Shown here piece by piece: positions 36,034-44,420 of a stretch of DNA of 64,000 nucleotides (position 1 is the stretch's first letter; every line of letters starts with the position of its first letter). A program made the translations under genes and the position numbers. Origin of the DNA: DASYXZ01 sp035946625 (lineage in GTDB: Bacteria; Acidobacteriota; Terriglobia; UBA7540); assembly GCA_035946625.1 (NCBI GenBank), contig DASYZE010000072.1:1-64000 (forward strand). The letters run 5' to 3'. Below the pieces are notes generated by a model. That model was not told the origin of the DNA and searched no databases. It worked only from the letters and a program-made list of their open reading frames with translations.

Positions 36034-36984
36034 CTAAGGGTTCGGCGGGCCAGTCGACGCGGTTCCATTGGCTTGCGCAGTGTTGACGGCCTCGCCGAGC
36101 ACAATGGTATTCCGAATCTGGTCGTAAAAATCCTTCAGCGCTCCCGGACTGTGCGGCATCAGAACGGTGTTCGAGTGCGCTGCGGCGCCTATGTCCTTGA
36201 GCGTGTCAAAATATTGGGTGAGAAGAACCAGAATCATCACGTCCTTCGCGGTTGCGCCCTCCACGCCTTGTTTGAAGAGTTCGACCGACTCGCGCAGTCC
36301 GTCGATGATGGCTTTGCGCTGGTTGGCAATGCCCTGGCCCTGAAGTTGCTTGCTCAGCGATTCAGCTTCGGCCTGCTTGACCTTTAGGATTTTCTCGGCT
36401 TCACCGCGTGCGTTGGCAGCTTCCTGTTCGCGCCGCGCCGCGTTGATGTCATTCATGGCGGCTTTCACTTTCGGATCCGGGATGATGTCGGTGACCAGAG
36501 CTTTCACAATTCCATAACCAAAGCCTTCCATCACGCCATCCAGTTCCTGCTTGACGGCCACCGCTATGTCGCTCTGCCGCTCAAAGGCCTCGTCCAGAAT
36601 CATCTTGGGCACGTGGCCCAGAATCACATTGAACACGTACGAACCGATTTGTTCTTTGGGGTCGGAGAGCTTGTAATAGGCTTCATAAACGCGGTCGGGT
36701 AAAACGTGATACTGAATGGAGACGGGAATCTGGACAAAAACGTTGTCCTTGGTTTTGGTTTCCATCTTCAGGTCGAGTTGCTGAACGCGCAAGTCGACTC
36801 GGGAGACGACTTTCTCGATCCAGGGCATCTTGAAATTAAGTCCGGCTCCGGCCACGCGCACGAATTTGCCGAAGCGTTGGACTACGGCGGCTTTGGCGGT
36901 TGCGACCGTAAAAAAACCGCCGAAAAATGTTCCGATGCCGAACAGAATCGCAACGATGAAGAGAAATCCGATAAATCCCCCCAT
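36034..36984 (-). CDS. SPFH/Band-7 (stomatin-like) membrane protein
   Basis: A 316-residue protein. One N-terminal membrane helix (FIGFLFIVAILFGIGTFFGGFF) is followed by the Band-7 domain (AAVVQRFGKFVRVAGAGLNF, VDLRVQQLDLKMETKTKDNV, QIPVSIQYHV), then an Ala/Glu-rich coiled coil (about 180-235). This is typical of stomatin/HflK-like scaffolds of membrane microdomains. It is the first backbone gene beyond the island. Confidence 0.9.
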   Translation of the reverse strand: MGGFIGFLFIVAILFGIGTFFGGFFTVATAKAAVVQRFGKFVRVAGAGLNFKMPWIEKVVSRVDLRVQQLDLKMETKTKDNVFVQIPVSIQYHVLPDRVYEAYYKLSDPKEQIGSYVFNVILGHVPKMILDEAFERQSDIAVAVKQELDGVMEGFGYGIVKALVTDIIPDPKVKAAMNDINAARREQEAANARGEAEKILKVKQAEAESLSKQLQGQGIANQRKAIIDGLRESVELFKQGVEGATAKDVMILVLLTQYFDTLKDIGAAAHSNTVLMPHSPGALKDFYDQIRNTIVLGEAVNTAQANGTASTGPPNP

Positions 36985-37169
36985 AGAAGTCCTCCTTCAG
37001 TTCCTTCCCACATGCAATATTTGACTGGTCGTTTCTCGGTGCGAAGGAGTGTACCACCGGATGGGATGTGCCGCAATGCAATCCAAACCATGCAATCCAA
37101 ACCGTGCGTAAGGGCTCCTCAGCCGTGTCCTCCCTTCCAAAGAGCTTTGACAAGTATTTATCATTGCGC
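36985..37169. other. Intergenic upstream of the H1-like gene
   Basis: No gene seen; it separates divergent genes. Confidence 0.4.
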
Positions 37170-37196
37170 TTGACAGGATGAAATCTGTGGTATACA
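37170..37196 (+). promoter_or_regulatory. Putative sigma70 promoter for the H1-like gene
   Basis: TTGACA at 37170-37175 and TATACA at 37191-37196, with a slightly short 15-base spacer. It lies about 100 bases before the ATG at 37297. Confidence 0.4.
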
Positions 37197-37296
37197 TCTG
37201 CCCGCTGGTGGTTTTGGCACTTATCCTCATTACTTGAAGCGCCAAAGTCGGATTCGATCCTGGTTGTGAGCCACGCGACGCCATAAGGAGGACTGC

Positions 37297-37671
37297 ATGA
37301 CGTTTGATAAAGAGAATGAGCCGGGCGACGAGTTGGAAGATTACGGGGAAGAACTCTCTTCCGATTATCGGGAAGAAGAGGAAGAAGGCGCGGGCGAGGA
37401 GAGCGAGGAGCTCGAGGAAGAAGTCTCCTACGAGGCTGAAGTAACCAGCATCCCTTCGGTTCCTCCTCCTGCGCCGCCTCTGCTTGTGTCGGCGCCCTCG
37501 CCCAAGCCCGCTGTGGTGCGCAAGGCGGCACCCAAAGCGAAGGCGCCAAAAGCGAAAAAGGCCAAGCCGACGAAAAAAGCCAAGGCCCGCAAGCCAGCTA
37601 AGAAGGCAGCAAAGCCAGCCAAGAAAGCGGCAAAGAAAAAAGCGGGCAAGAAAAAGGCGCGACGGCGCTAG
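37297..37671 (+). CDS. Histone-H1-like protein with acidic N-terminus
   Basis: A 124-residue protein preceded by AAGGAGG. The first 50 residues are strongly acidic (DELEDYGEELSSDY, EEEEEGAGEESEELEEE). A Pro-rich linker (PPPAPPLLVSAPSPKP) leads to a C-terminus made almost entirely of Lys, Ala and Pro (KKAKPTKKAKARKPAKKAAK). The tail matches bacterial histone-H1-like nucleoid proteins, while the acidic head is unusual and could shield or regulate DNA binding. DNA binding is inferred from composition. Confidence 0.75.
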   Translation: MTFDKENEPGDELEDYGEELSSDYREEEEEGAGEESEELEEEVSYEAEVTSIPSVPPPAPPLLVSAPSPKPAVVRKAAPKAKAPKAKKAKPTKKAKARKPAKKAAKPAKKAAKKKAGKKKARRR

Positions 37672-37913
37672 CCCGGAGAGCTTGCTCCTCTCCGAATTGC
37701 CAGGGCGGGCCAACGCTCTTCAGCTCGCGTACAAACCCGGCGTCAGCGGAGTTCGAATCCTTGGCCCCGGGTTTCGTGTCTCCAGACCTTGCGCCGCTCA
37801 CGGACCTTTGGGGCCGCCGCGTGCCAAGACTTCTGTTCTTCGGCAAACGTCCGCCAGAGCAAGCCGCGCCTCAATCACACAATAAACCGGGCTCCGCATT
37901 AATCCTTCAACCT

Positions 37914-39380
37914 TTACCCTTCGGTACTGCCCTTTGAACTTTCTTTTTCCAGTTTTAAAGCCTCTTCCCGAATCCTCTCCCACGCCCTCTTGACGTGACG
38001 GGCTTCGGTTTGGGTTTGGCCGACACAAAGACGCAGCGTGAATCGCCCGTCCAGTTTCGTGTGCGTCAAATAGAGATCTCCGCTTCGATTCAGCCGCTCC
38101 ATCAGCACTTCGTTGAACCGATCTCCGGAGCGATGGCGAAAGCAAACCAGGTTCAAAGGAACGGACGCAGCCAATTCAAACCGGCCGTCATCGCTGACCC
38201 AGTCGGCGAATTGGTGTGCCAGTTCCACGTGGCGCCGGATGTGGTGTTGCAGTCCCGCGATCCCATAATGCCGGATCACAAACCAGAGTTTCAGCGACCG
38301 AAACCGGCGCCCCAGGGGAATTTGCCAGTCGCGATAATCGATCACGGCGCCTGACTCGGTGGCTTTGTTGCGCAGGTACTCGGGGAGAATGGAAAGCGCG
38401 TTGATCAGCGCCTTGCGGTCGGCCACAAAGAATGCATCGCAATCGAAATTGGTGAACATCCATTTGTGGGGGTTAAAGCAGTAACTATCAGCCAGTTCCA
38501 GGCCGTCCTGGAAATGGCGGAACTCCGGGCAGAGTGCGGCCGTGCCGGACATCGCCGCGTCCACGTGCAGCCACGCACCGCGCTGCTTGCAAATCTCGCC
38601 GATGGCCCGGACCGGGTCGATGGCGTTGGACGAAGTCGTTCCCACGGTGGCGCAGACGAAGCACGGAATCTTTCCTGCTTGGCGGTCTTCATCCACCTGC
38701 CGCGCCAGAGCCTCGGGGCGCATCGCGTATTCGCTGTCCACATCGATCAGGCGCAAATTTTCCGATCCCAACCCGGCAATCATCATCCCTTTGGCCACCG
38801 AGGAATGAGCCTGCGAAGAGGCGTAGGCCACCAGGCGGCCATCGCATCCGTTCTTGTTGGATGCATTTTGTGTGGCGCGCTCGCGCGCCGCGAGCAGCGC
38901 GCAAAGCGTGGAACTGGAAGCGGTGTCCTGAATCACGCCGCCACCGGTTTCCGTGGATAGAAATTTTTGCGGCAAGCCAAGCATGTGCACCAACCAGTCG
39001 AGGATATGAGTTTCGAGTTCCGTGCAGGCGGGGCTGGTGGCCCAAAGCATTCCCTGAACCGCCAGGCCGGCAGACATTAATTCACCGAGAATGGCGGGCC
39101 CGGAAGAGTTCGACGGGAAGTAGGCGAAAAAATTGGGCGACTGCCAGTGAGTGACACCCGGCAGAATCAGTTTCTCCACGTCAGCCAGAATTGCCTCGAA
39201 CGGCTCGCCGTGTTCCGGCGCTTCCTGGGGGAGCGACGCCCGAATGCTCCCCGGCTCCACTTGCGACACCACCGGAAACGACTCGACGCGCGCGTAATAA
39301 TGCGCAATCCAATCCACCACCGCGCGACCGTGGCGGCGGAATTCATCCGGTGTCATGTGAAAATTCTTCTCCTCTGCCAT
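37914..39380 (-). CDS. PLP-dependent aromatic-amino-acid decarboxylase family protein
   Basis: A 488-residue group II decarboxylase. The N-terminal FRRHGRAVVDWIAHYYARVE and HWQSPNFFAYFPSNSS are the usual AADC opening. ACTELETHILDWLVHMLGLP is the pyridoxal region, and SYCFNPHKWMFTNFDCDAFF carries the PLP lysine. Length is normal for the family (about 480). It likely decarboxylates an aromatic amino acid such as tryptophan, tyrosine or DOPA; the exact substrate cannot be read. The gene stands alone in the backbone. Confidence 0.9.
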   Translation of the reverse strand: MAEEKNFHMTPDEFRRHGRAVVDWIAHYYARVESFPVVSQVEPGSIRASLPQEAPEHGEPFEAILADVEKLILPGVTHWQSPNFFAYFPSNSSGPAILGELMSAGLAVQGMLWATSPACTELETHILDWLVHMLGLPQKFLSTETGGGVIQDTASSSTLCALLAARERATQNASNKNGCDGRLVAYASSQAHSSVAKGMMIAGLGSENLRLIDVDSEYAMRPEALARQVDEDRQAGKIPCFVCATVGTTSSNAIDPVRAIGEICKQRGAWLHVDAAMSGTAALCPEFRHFQDGLELADSYCFNPHKWMFTNFDCDAFFVADRKALINALSILPEYLRNKATESGAVIDYRDWQIPLGRRFRSLKLWFVIRHYGIAGLQHHIRRHVELAHQFADWVSDDGRFELAASVPLNLVCFRHRSGDRFNEVLMERLNRSGDLYLTHTKLDGRFTLRLCVGQTQTEARHVKRAWERIREEALKLEKESSKGSTEG

Positions 39381-39501
39381 TTGTCCTCCGTCGGCGTAAG
39401 CTGCTCACCTTGAATGTTGGGGAAGTGATTATATCGAACCCGACTCCGCCGGAAACGCGCAGGCGGAAAAAGCGGACGGACCGCCTACAATCCATGCGGC
39501 G

Positions 39502-41433
39502 TCAAGCTTTCGCGGCGTGGTCGCGAAGTTGGCGCTGGATGGCGGCGTGCCCCATTTTTTTCGCCCAGGCGAGCGGAGTGGCCCAGGGCTCGGCGTCTGG
39601 CTCGTTAACCGGCGCGCCGCGCGCCAACAGGAATTCCACCAACTCGCTTCGCCCCCAGCGGCACGCCCAACCGAGTGGAGTGGATTTTAGCAGGTCGTCG
39701 CGCAGGTCGAGCCGCGCGCCGGCGTCCAGCAAGATCGCCGCAAAACGTATGCGATCGGATTCATTTTCTATCCCTCCCCGCGCCGCCGTGAAGTGCAGAA
39801 CCGTTTGACCGAGGCGCGGCACATTCACATCAATCCCATGCCGCAGGAGAATGGCCATGCACGCCAGGCGCTCCTCTGTACTCACGACGAGTCTCAGACC
39901 GGCGCTGTCCCCGACGCCGCGAAAAGGTTGCATCAGAATCCAGTGCCAGCGTGGGTCGTTTGCGGGCCACTTCAGCCGCGGTAATGCCAACTCGACAATG
40001 GCCGGGCACCCTTTGTCTGCAGCGGACCAGGCCAACTCGCGGGCCAATTCCTCGCTCGGATTGGCTTCGAGCAGCCGACGGGCCTCGGCAACGTCGTGGG
40101 TCTCGGCCACCATGTAAGGTTGCGGCTTGGCTCCGCGTTCCAGTAACAACCGCATCATGGCTTCGTCGTTCCGCTGGTAGGCGTTGCGCAGCGGCCAACC
40201 GGAGGCGTATACATTGGCGTTGGGATCGGCGCCGCGGTCCAGCAGGAGTTCGGCGATGTCGCGCCGCCCCGCCAGCGCGGCAAACCACAGCGGCGCGCCC
40301 CAGCTTTCAGTGGGCTCTTCCAACTCTTTTAAGAGCGTTCGCTCGTCCACGTCCGCGCCGAGGTCGAGCAACAGCCGGACGATTTCAAGGTGTCCGTGCT
40401 TCACGGCGAGAGTGAGCAGGCCGCCCGAGGTCCACGAGATGCCCCTTCGCAACACCTCGGTGTCGCGGCTCACCAGTTCGCGGACGCGCGGAGCATCCGC
40501 CAGCGCCACCGCGGCACGGAGAGAGACCTCGGCCCCGCGATCCAACAGAAGTTTGGCGACAGCAGGAAACGGTGGCGTGCCCTCGTAGCGTGGATCGACC
40601 GCCAGCGCGGCGCGGTCCAGCGGCGTCAAGCCGCAGATGTCCCGCTTGTTCACTTTGGCGCCCCGCTCGAGCAACCATTCGACCATCCCTTGGTCTGCCT
40701 TTCGCGCAGCCACGTGCAGCGGCGTCCCGCCCTCGCGGTCGCAGGCGTTCATCAGGGACTTATCGGCATTGAGGAGACGCATGGCCGTTGCGCTATCGCC
40801 GCCTCGGATCGCGTCGTTGATTTCTTCCTGAAGGCGTGAGACCGAAGAATTGGGGCAACTCAAGCCGGCGCGACGCCCCTGCTCTTCCTCCTCGATCACC
40901 GCGGAGATTTCCTGGAAATCATGTTCGCGCGCCAGAGCGAAAGCAGTGGTCGCGTCGCGGTGAGGCCAGATGCCTTTCCGCGCATCCGCCCCACCCTTCA
41001 TCAGCAGGCGAACCATCGCCGCATCGCGGCGTAATACCGCGTAATGCAGCCCGCGGTGCTCGTTATTTTCGGCGGTATCCTTGTGGACCAACTCGGGCCG
41101 CTGGCGCAACATGGCGCGCACACGCATAATGTCGCCCGACTGGACGGAGGCCATAAAGCGCGCGACCGTCACGCCGTCGACAAAAGCTTTGAGCTTCGGC
41201 CAACTGTCAAAGCCGTAGGTGCGCGCCAGCACCAGTTGCGCGTCACTGAGTTGGAAGGACTCGCGTTCATCTTTGGAAATGGGCCGCGGAAAGTGGGCGC
41301 GCACCTGCGCTACCGCCGCAGGTTCGCCCGCCTGAAACGCCTTCAGCAATTCCTTCGCCTGCCTCTTCAGTTGGTTGAGATCGGGTTTGTCAGGCAGGGT
41401 GCGCGCAAAGCTCGTACGATCGGACTTGGACAT
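39502..41433 (-). CDS. Ankyrin-repeat protein
   Basis: A 643-residue protein. After a 60-residue helical start (LPDKPDLNQLKRQAKELLKA), at least ten ankyrin-type units follow, e.g. EGGTPLHVAARKADQGMVEW, LLTLAVKHGHLEIVRLLLDL and ALAGRRDIAELLLDRGADPN. There is no signal peptide or membrane helix, so it is likely cytosolic and a protein-binding scaffold. The N-terminal NQLKRQAKELL block recurs in bacterial ankyrin proteins of soil taxa. The partner is unknown. Confidence 0.88.
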   Translation of the reverse strand: MSKSDRTSFARTLPDKPDLNQLKRQAKELLKAFQAGEPAAVAQVRAHFPRPISKDERESFQLSDAQLVLARTYGFDSWPKLKAFVDGVTVARFMASVQSGDIMRVRAMLRQRPELVHKDTAENNEHRGLHYAVLRRDAAMVRLLMKGGADARKGIWPHRDATTAFALAREHDFQEISAVIEEEEQGRRAGLSCPNSSVSRLQEEINDAIRGGDSATAMRLLNADKSLMNACDREGGTPLHVAARKADQGMVEWLLERGAKVNKRDICGLTPLDRAALAVDPRYEGTPPFPAVAKLLLDRGAEVSLRAAVALADAPRVRELVSRDTEVLRRGISWTSGGLLTLAVKHGHLEIVRLLLDLGADVDERTLLKELEEPTESWGAPLWFAALAGRRDIAELLLDRGADPNANVYASGWPLRNAYQRNDEAMMRLLLERGAKPQPYMVAETHDVAEARRLLEANPSEELARELAWSAADKGCPAIVELALPRLKWPANDPRWHWILMQPFRGVGDSAGLRLVVSTEERLACMAILLRHGIDVNVPRLGQTVLHFTAARGGIENESDRIRFAAILLDAGARLDLRDDLLKSTPLGWACRWGRSELVEFLLARGAPVNEPDAEPWATPLAWAKKMGHAAIQRQLRDHAAKA

Positions 41434-41634
41434 GATGACCCCCTTCGGGCCAGTGCGGCCCGGCGTGCCCGATGTCCGCCAGTTCGGGCGAAAGGAAGAT
41501 CACCTTCAAGGTGTCAGTCAAACGGATGTCTTTCAGTGGGCTCAGCCCTTCCCGCGGACCGGTGGCGCCCGACGCGCACGAGCCTATGCTACCACGCGGA
41601 GGGCGTTGAAGGAAGGAAAGCTGAGGCATCGCGG

Positions 41635-41780
41635 CTACGCAATATGCGCGCCCTGTGCCTCGACGTAAAGGGCATAGAGCGAATGACTGGCGGCCATGAA
41701 TAACCGGTTGCGTTTGGGGCCGCCAAAGCAGAAGTTGGCGCAGATCTCGGGCAGCAGGATCGCGCCATTCCGCTCGCCGC
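41635..41780 (-). pseudogene. Truncated copy of the SMP-30 gene 3' end
   Basis: Encodes GAILLPEICANFCFGGPKRN, then RLFMAASHSLYALYVEAQGAHIA and a stop, nearly identical in protein and DNA to the end of the SMP-30-like gene at 42529-43617. Homology starts abruptly at about 41780 and has no upstream gene. It is a partial duplication in the same orientation. Together with the parental copy it flanks the DUF2283/DUF4258 pair. Confidence 0.85.
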
Positions 41781-41798
41781 TGGGAGCTTCACGCAATC

Positions 41799-42005
41799 TT
41801 AAGTTGTTACTGCGGGGAGTGAAACTGCTTCGAGAGTTTTCAGGTCGAGTTTCTGCGAAGCGTGGTCGATGTCGATTCCCACGATGTCGCCTTGGGCATC
41901 GAAATCAATCACCAGGCCATCGGCGATTTCGCGCGAGTCCGCGCTTGGCCTTGAATTCAGGTCGATGTAAAGCGAATCGGTTTCCGGGTAGTAGTGAAGT
42001 TTCAT
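41799..42005 (-). CDS. DUF2283 family protein
   Basis: A 68-residue protein, MKLHYYPETDSLYIDLNSRP, with SREIADGLVIDFDAQGDIVG and IDIDHAS, the standard DUF2283 text. This family often sits next to DUF4258 proteins, and the pair is viewed as toxin-antitoxin-like. Here it follows the broken DUF4258 gene by 7 bases. It may be an orphan antitoxin. Confidence 0.88.
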   Translation of the reverse strand: MKLHYYPETDSLYIDLNSRPSADSREIADGLVIDFDAQGDIVGIDIDHASQKLDLKTLEAVSLPAVTT

Positions 42006-42012
42006 ACCGTGT

Positions 42013-42249
42013 CTATCTTACTTTAAAATTGCGGTCGGGGAAAGGGTTGAGAATAGTTTCGCCATCTTCCAGGGTGACGACGCGCAAAACGCGCCCGCCG
42101 AGTTGGGCGACCACGCCCCAGTACCGCACCCGCCCGTCCGGCTACTGTTCTCGCCTGAGCGGTTGGCGCACGACTTCCTCGCACCACTCGCGACGAATGT
42201 AGGGGCGCTTGCGTAAAACCTGCTCCTCAAAGTAGCGCGTGGTTTTCAC
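42013..42249 (-). pseudogene. DUF4258-like gene with in-frame amber codon
   Basis: From a GTG at 42249, the frame reads VKTTRYFEEQVLRKRPYIRR, EWCEEVVRQPLRREQ, then TAG at 42142-42144. It continues in the same frame as PDGRVRYWGVVAQLGGRVLR and VVTLEDGETILNPFPDRNFK to a stop at 42013. The two parts together give an ordinary DUF4258 protein of 78 residues, so one nonsense change appears to have inactivated it. Confidence 0.8.
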
Positions 42250-42528
42250 AGTACGAGAGATTATCACGCTTCGTATTGAGAAAAAAAACCCATGAAGGCG
42301 AAATGGAAAAGGGGGGGCTTGGTACGAGGGCCCGATGTGGGAAGAGAAAAAGCAGCAAGTACGCCCGGCGCGGAAGTAACCCCTCACCCGCCCTGCCCCG
42401 GTTGATGAAAGCGCCGGGGTCAGACCACCCTCTCCCCTCGGAGAGGGCCGGTAATTCTATAGATCTTGCGGGGTCCCTCCCTCCCCTCGGAAAGGGCATG
42501 GAGTTTATTTTGAGTTCACGCGGTGCCG
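42250..42528. other. Intergenic with short CT/GA-rich repeats
   Basis: No gene. It contains two related blocks, CCTCTCCCCTCGGAGAGGG (about 42429-42447) and CTCCCTCCCCTCGGAAAGGG (42477-42496), which look like degenerate palindromic repeat elements. Confidence 0.4.
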
Positions 42529-43617
42529 CTAGGCAATGTGCGCCCCCTGCGCTTCCACGTAAACGGCGTAGAGCGATTGGCTCGCAGCCATGAATAACCG
42601 GTTGCGTTTGGGGCCGCCGAAGCAGAGGTTGGCGCAGATCTCGGGGAGCAGGATCATGCCAATCCGCTCGCCGCCGGGGGTGAAGATGTGAACGCCATCG
42701 TAGCCTGGGCCGACCCAGCCGCAGCCGGCCCAGACGTTGCCATCCTTGTCGGCGCGAATGCCGTCGGCGAGACCCGCACCTTTGCCCGCTAATTCCGTGG
42801 AGATGTAGACGCGCCCGTTGCGCAGGCGAATGCCATCCACTACGTCGTAGACTCTAACGACTTTTGGCGCGTCGGGATAATGCGTGGCGCCGGTGTCGCA
42901 GACATAGAGCAATTTATAGTCGGGTGAGAAGCAGAGCCCATTGGCTTTGTATTCCGCGTCGGTGACCATTTCAATTTCTCCGGTCTTGCCATCCACGCGG
43001 TAAACGGCTTCTTTCAGCTCCATCTTGGCCAGCGTCCCTTCGTAATTCACCAGAATGCCGTAGCCCGGATCGGAGAACCAAATGCCGCCGTCGGGATGCA
43101 CCACAATATCGTTGGGCGCGTTGAAGGGTTTGCCTTGCCATTTATCCGCGATCACGGTCACACTGCCGTCGTGCTCGTAGCGCACCACGCGGCGATTGAC
43201 GTGCTCGCAGGAAAGCTGGCGGCCTTCAAAATCGAACGTATTGCCATTGCTATACCCTGAAGGGCTGCGCATGGCGCTGAAATGGCCATCCTCATCCAGC
43301 CAGCGCATCTGGCGATTGTTGGGGATGTCACTGAGCACAAGATAGCGGCCCTGGCCGCTCCAGGCCGGGCCTTCCGCCCAAAGCATGCCGGTGGCCACCC
43401 GCTCGATTCCAGTGTTGCCGATTTTGTATTTGGCAAAGCGCTGGTCCAGCACCACCACATCCGGGTCAGGATAGTGAATGGGATTCCGGCCGCTCCAATC
43501 GCGTTCGTGCTGGGCCAAGGCCAGCCCGGGAATCAGGGCTGAGCCGGCAACGGCGCCGGCAAGAAACGCGCGGCGGTTTAAATTGAGGGGGGTGGATTTT
43601 TCGGCGTCTTTTTTCAT
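42529..43617 (-). CDS. Tat-exported SMP-30/gluconolactonase-like protein
   Basis: A 362-residue protein. The Tat signal NRRAFLAGAVAGSALIPGLALA covers about 14-35. Six-bladed propeller motifs include WAEGPAWSGQGRYLVLSDIP, NAPNDIVVHPDGGIWFSDPG and ANGLCFSPDYKLLYVCDTG, with the expected Glu, Asn and Asp metal-ligand positions. LADGIRADKDGNVWAGCGW follows. It is likely a periplasmic lactonase. The last 145 bases are duplicated at 41635-41780. Confidence 0.9.
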   Translation of the reverse strand: MKKDAEKSTPLNLNRRAFLAGAVAGSALIPGLALAQHERDWSGRNPIHYPDPDVVVLDQRFAKYKIGNTGIERVATGMLWAEGPAWSGQGRYLVLSDIPNNRQMRWLDEDGHFSAMRSPSGYSNGNTFDFEGRQLSCEHVNRRVVRYEHDGSVTVIADKWQGKPFNAPNDIVVHPDGGIWFSDPGYGILVNYEGTLAKMELKEAVYRVDGKTGEIEMVTDAEYKANGLCFSPDYKLLYVCDTGATHYPDAPKVVRVYDVVDGIRLRNGRVYISTELAGKGAGLADGIRADKDGNVWAGCGWVGPGYDGVHIFTPGGERIGMILLPEICANLCFGGPKRNRLFMAASQSLYAVYVEAQGAHIA

Positions 43618-43744
43618 GGCACAACCTGCGTAAAGTGAATTTGGCCCCTTAGCGGGCCGCGCCAGTATACATCCGCAATCTGCCGGCGCAAATATTTTGA
43701 GCGTCTTGTGGGCGGCGGCTCAACCCCCCTATAATCGGTTCCCC

Positions 43745-44311
43745 ATGCGATTGATTCTCGCCTCTGCTTCCGACCGAAGAAAAGAATTGTTGCGCAGCGC
43801 TGGATTTGGTTTCGAGGTGCGCGCCAGCGACGTGGATGAAACGCGCCACGCAGGGGAATCCGCGGAAGATTACACTCGTCGAATTGCCCGCGCAAAAGCG
43901 CGAGCTGTGGGTGCTTCCGCTCCGCCTGGCAGCGTGATTTTGGGCGCGGACACCGTGGTGGTTACGGACGGAGAAATCCTCGGCAAGCCCGCCGGCCCTG
44001 ATGACGCTGCGCGTATGCTGCGCCAACTGTCCGGGTACACGCACCGGGTAATCACCGCGGTGTGCGTGCTCCATCCGCCTCAGGGTGCCGAAGACTTGAA
44101 ACTTGCAGTTACTTGGGTCACCTTCGCCCCGCTGAGCGAGCAGGAAATTCACGACTACGTTCAGAGTGGCGAGCCCATGGATAAAGCGGGCGCATACGCG
44201 ATTCAGGGTTTGGCTTCGAAGTTTGTAACGCAAATCCAGGGTAGCTATTCCAACGTGGTCGGATTGCCCATCCATCTAGTTTATGAAATGTTGAAACCAT
44301 TTGGCGGGTAG
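43745..44311 (+). CDS. maf: Maf-like nucleoside triphosphate pyrophosphatase
   Basis: A 188-residue protein starting at the ATG at 43745; the open extension upstream has no ribosome-binding site. MRLILASASDRRKELLRSAG is the Maf N-terminus, GAVILGADTVV-type text (SVILGADTVVVTDGEILGKP) follows, and DKAGAYAIQGLASKFVTQIQ, then GSYSNVVGLPIHLV close the domain. Maf proteins hydrolyse dTTP/UTP and modified NTPs. A hairpin terminator follows. Confidence 0.95.
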   Translation: MRLILASASDRRKELLRSAGFGFEVRASDVDETRHAGESAEDYTRRIARAKARAVGASAPPGSVILGADTVVVTDGEILGKPAGPDDAARMLRQLSGYTHRVITAVCVLHPPQGAEDLKLAVTWVTFAPLSEQEIHDYVQSGEPMDKAGAYAIQGLASKFVTQIQGSYSNVVGLPIHLVYEMLKPFGG

Positions 44312-44340
44312 TATGGGACTTGCGTTGGGACCGATTGTAG

Positions 44341-44364
44341 GGGTACGGCTTGCCGTACCCTTTT
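44341..44364 (+). terminator. Rho-independent terminator after maf
   Basis: The stem GGGTACGG/CCGTACCC with loop CTTG is followed by TTTT, 29 bases after the maf stop. Confidence 0.75.
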
Positions 44365-44382
44365 CCTGCCTGCGACAATTGA

Positions 44383-44402
44383 GGGGAGGGCAAGCCCTCC
44401 CC
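44383..44402 (-). terminator. Hairpin downstream of selB, terminator or REP-like
   Basis: A perfect stem GGGGAGGG/CCCTCCCC with loop CAAG, 19 bases from the selB stop. No U-run follows on the minus strand, so it may be a repeat palindrome rather than a classic terminator. Confidence 0.5.
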
Positions 44403-44420
44403 CTACGTGGGATCATCCCG

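Noticed and set aside
42142..42144. TAG as a recoded (pyrrolysine-like) codon
   Set aside because: No recoding machinery is seen and the family has no conserved special residue there; a nonsense change is simpler.
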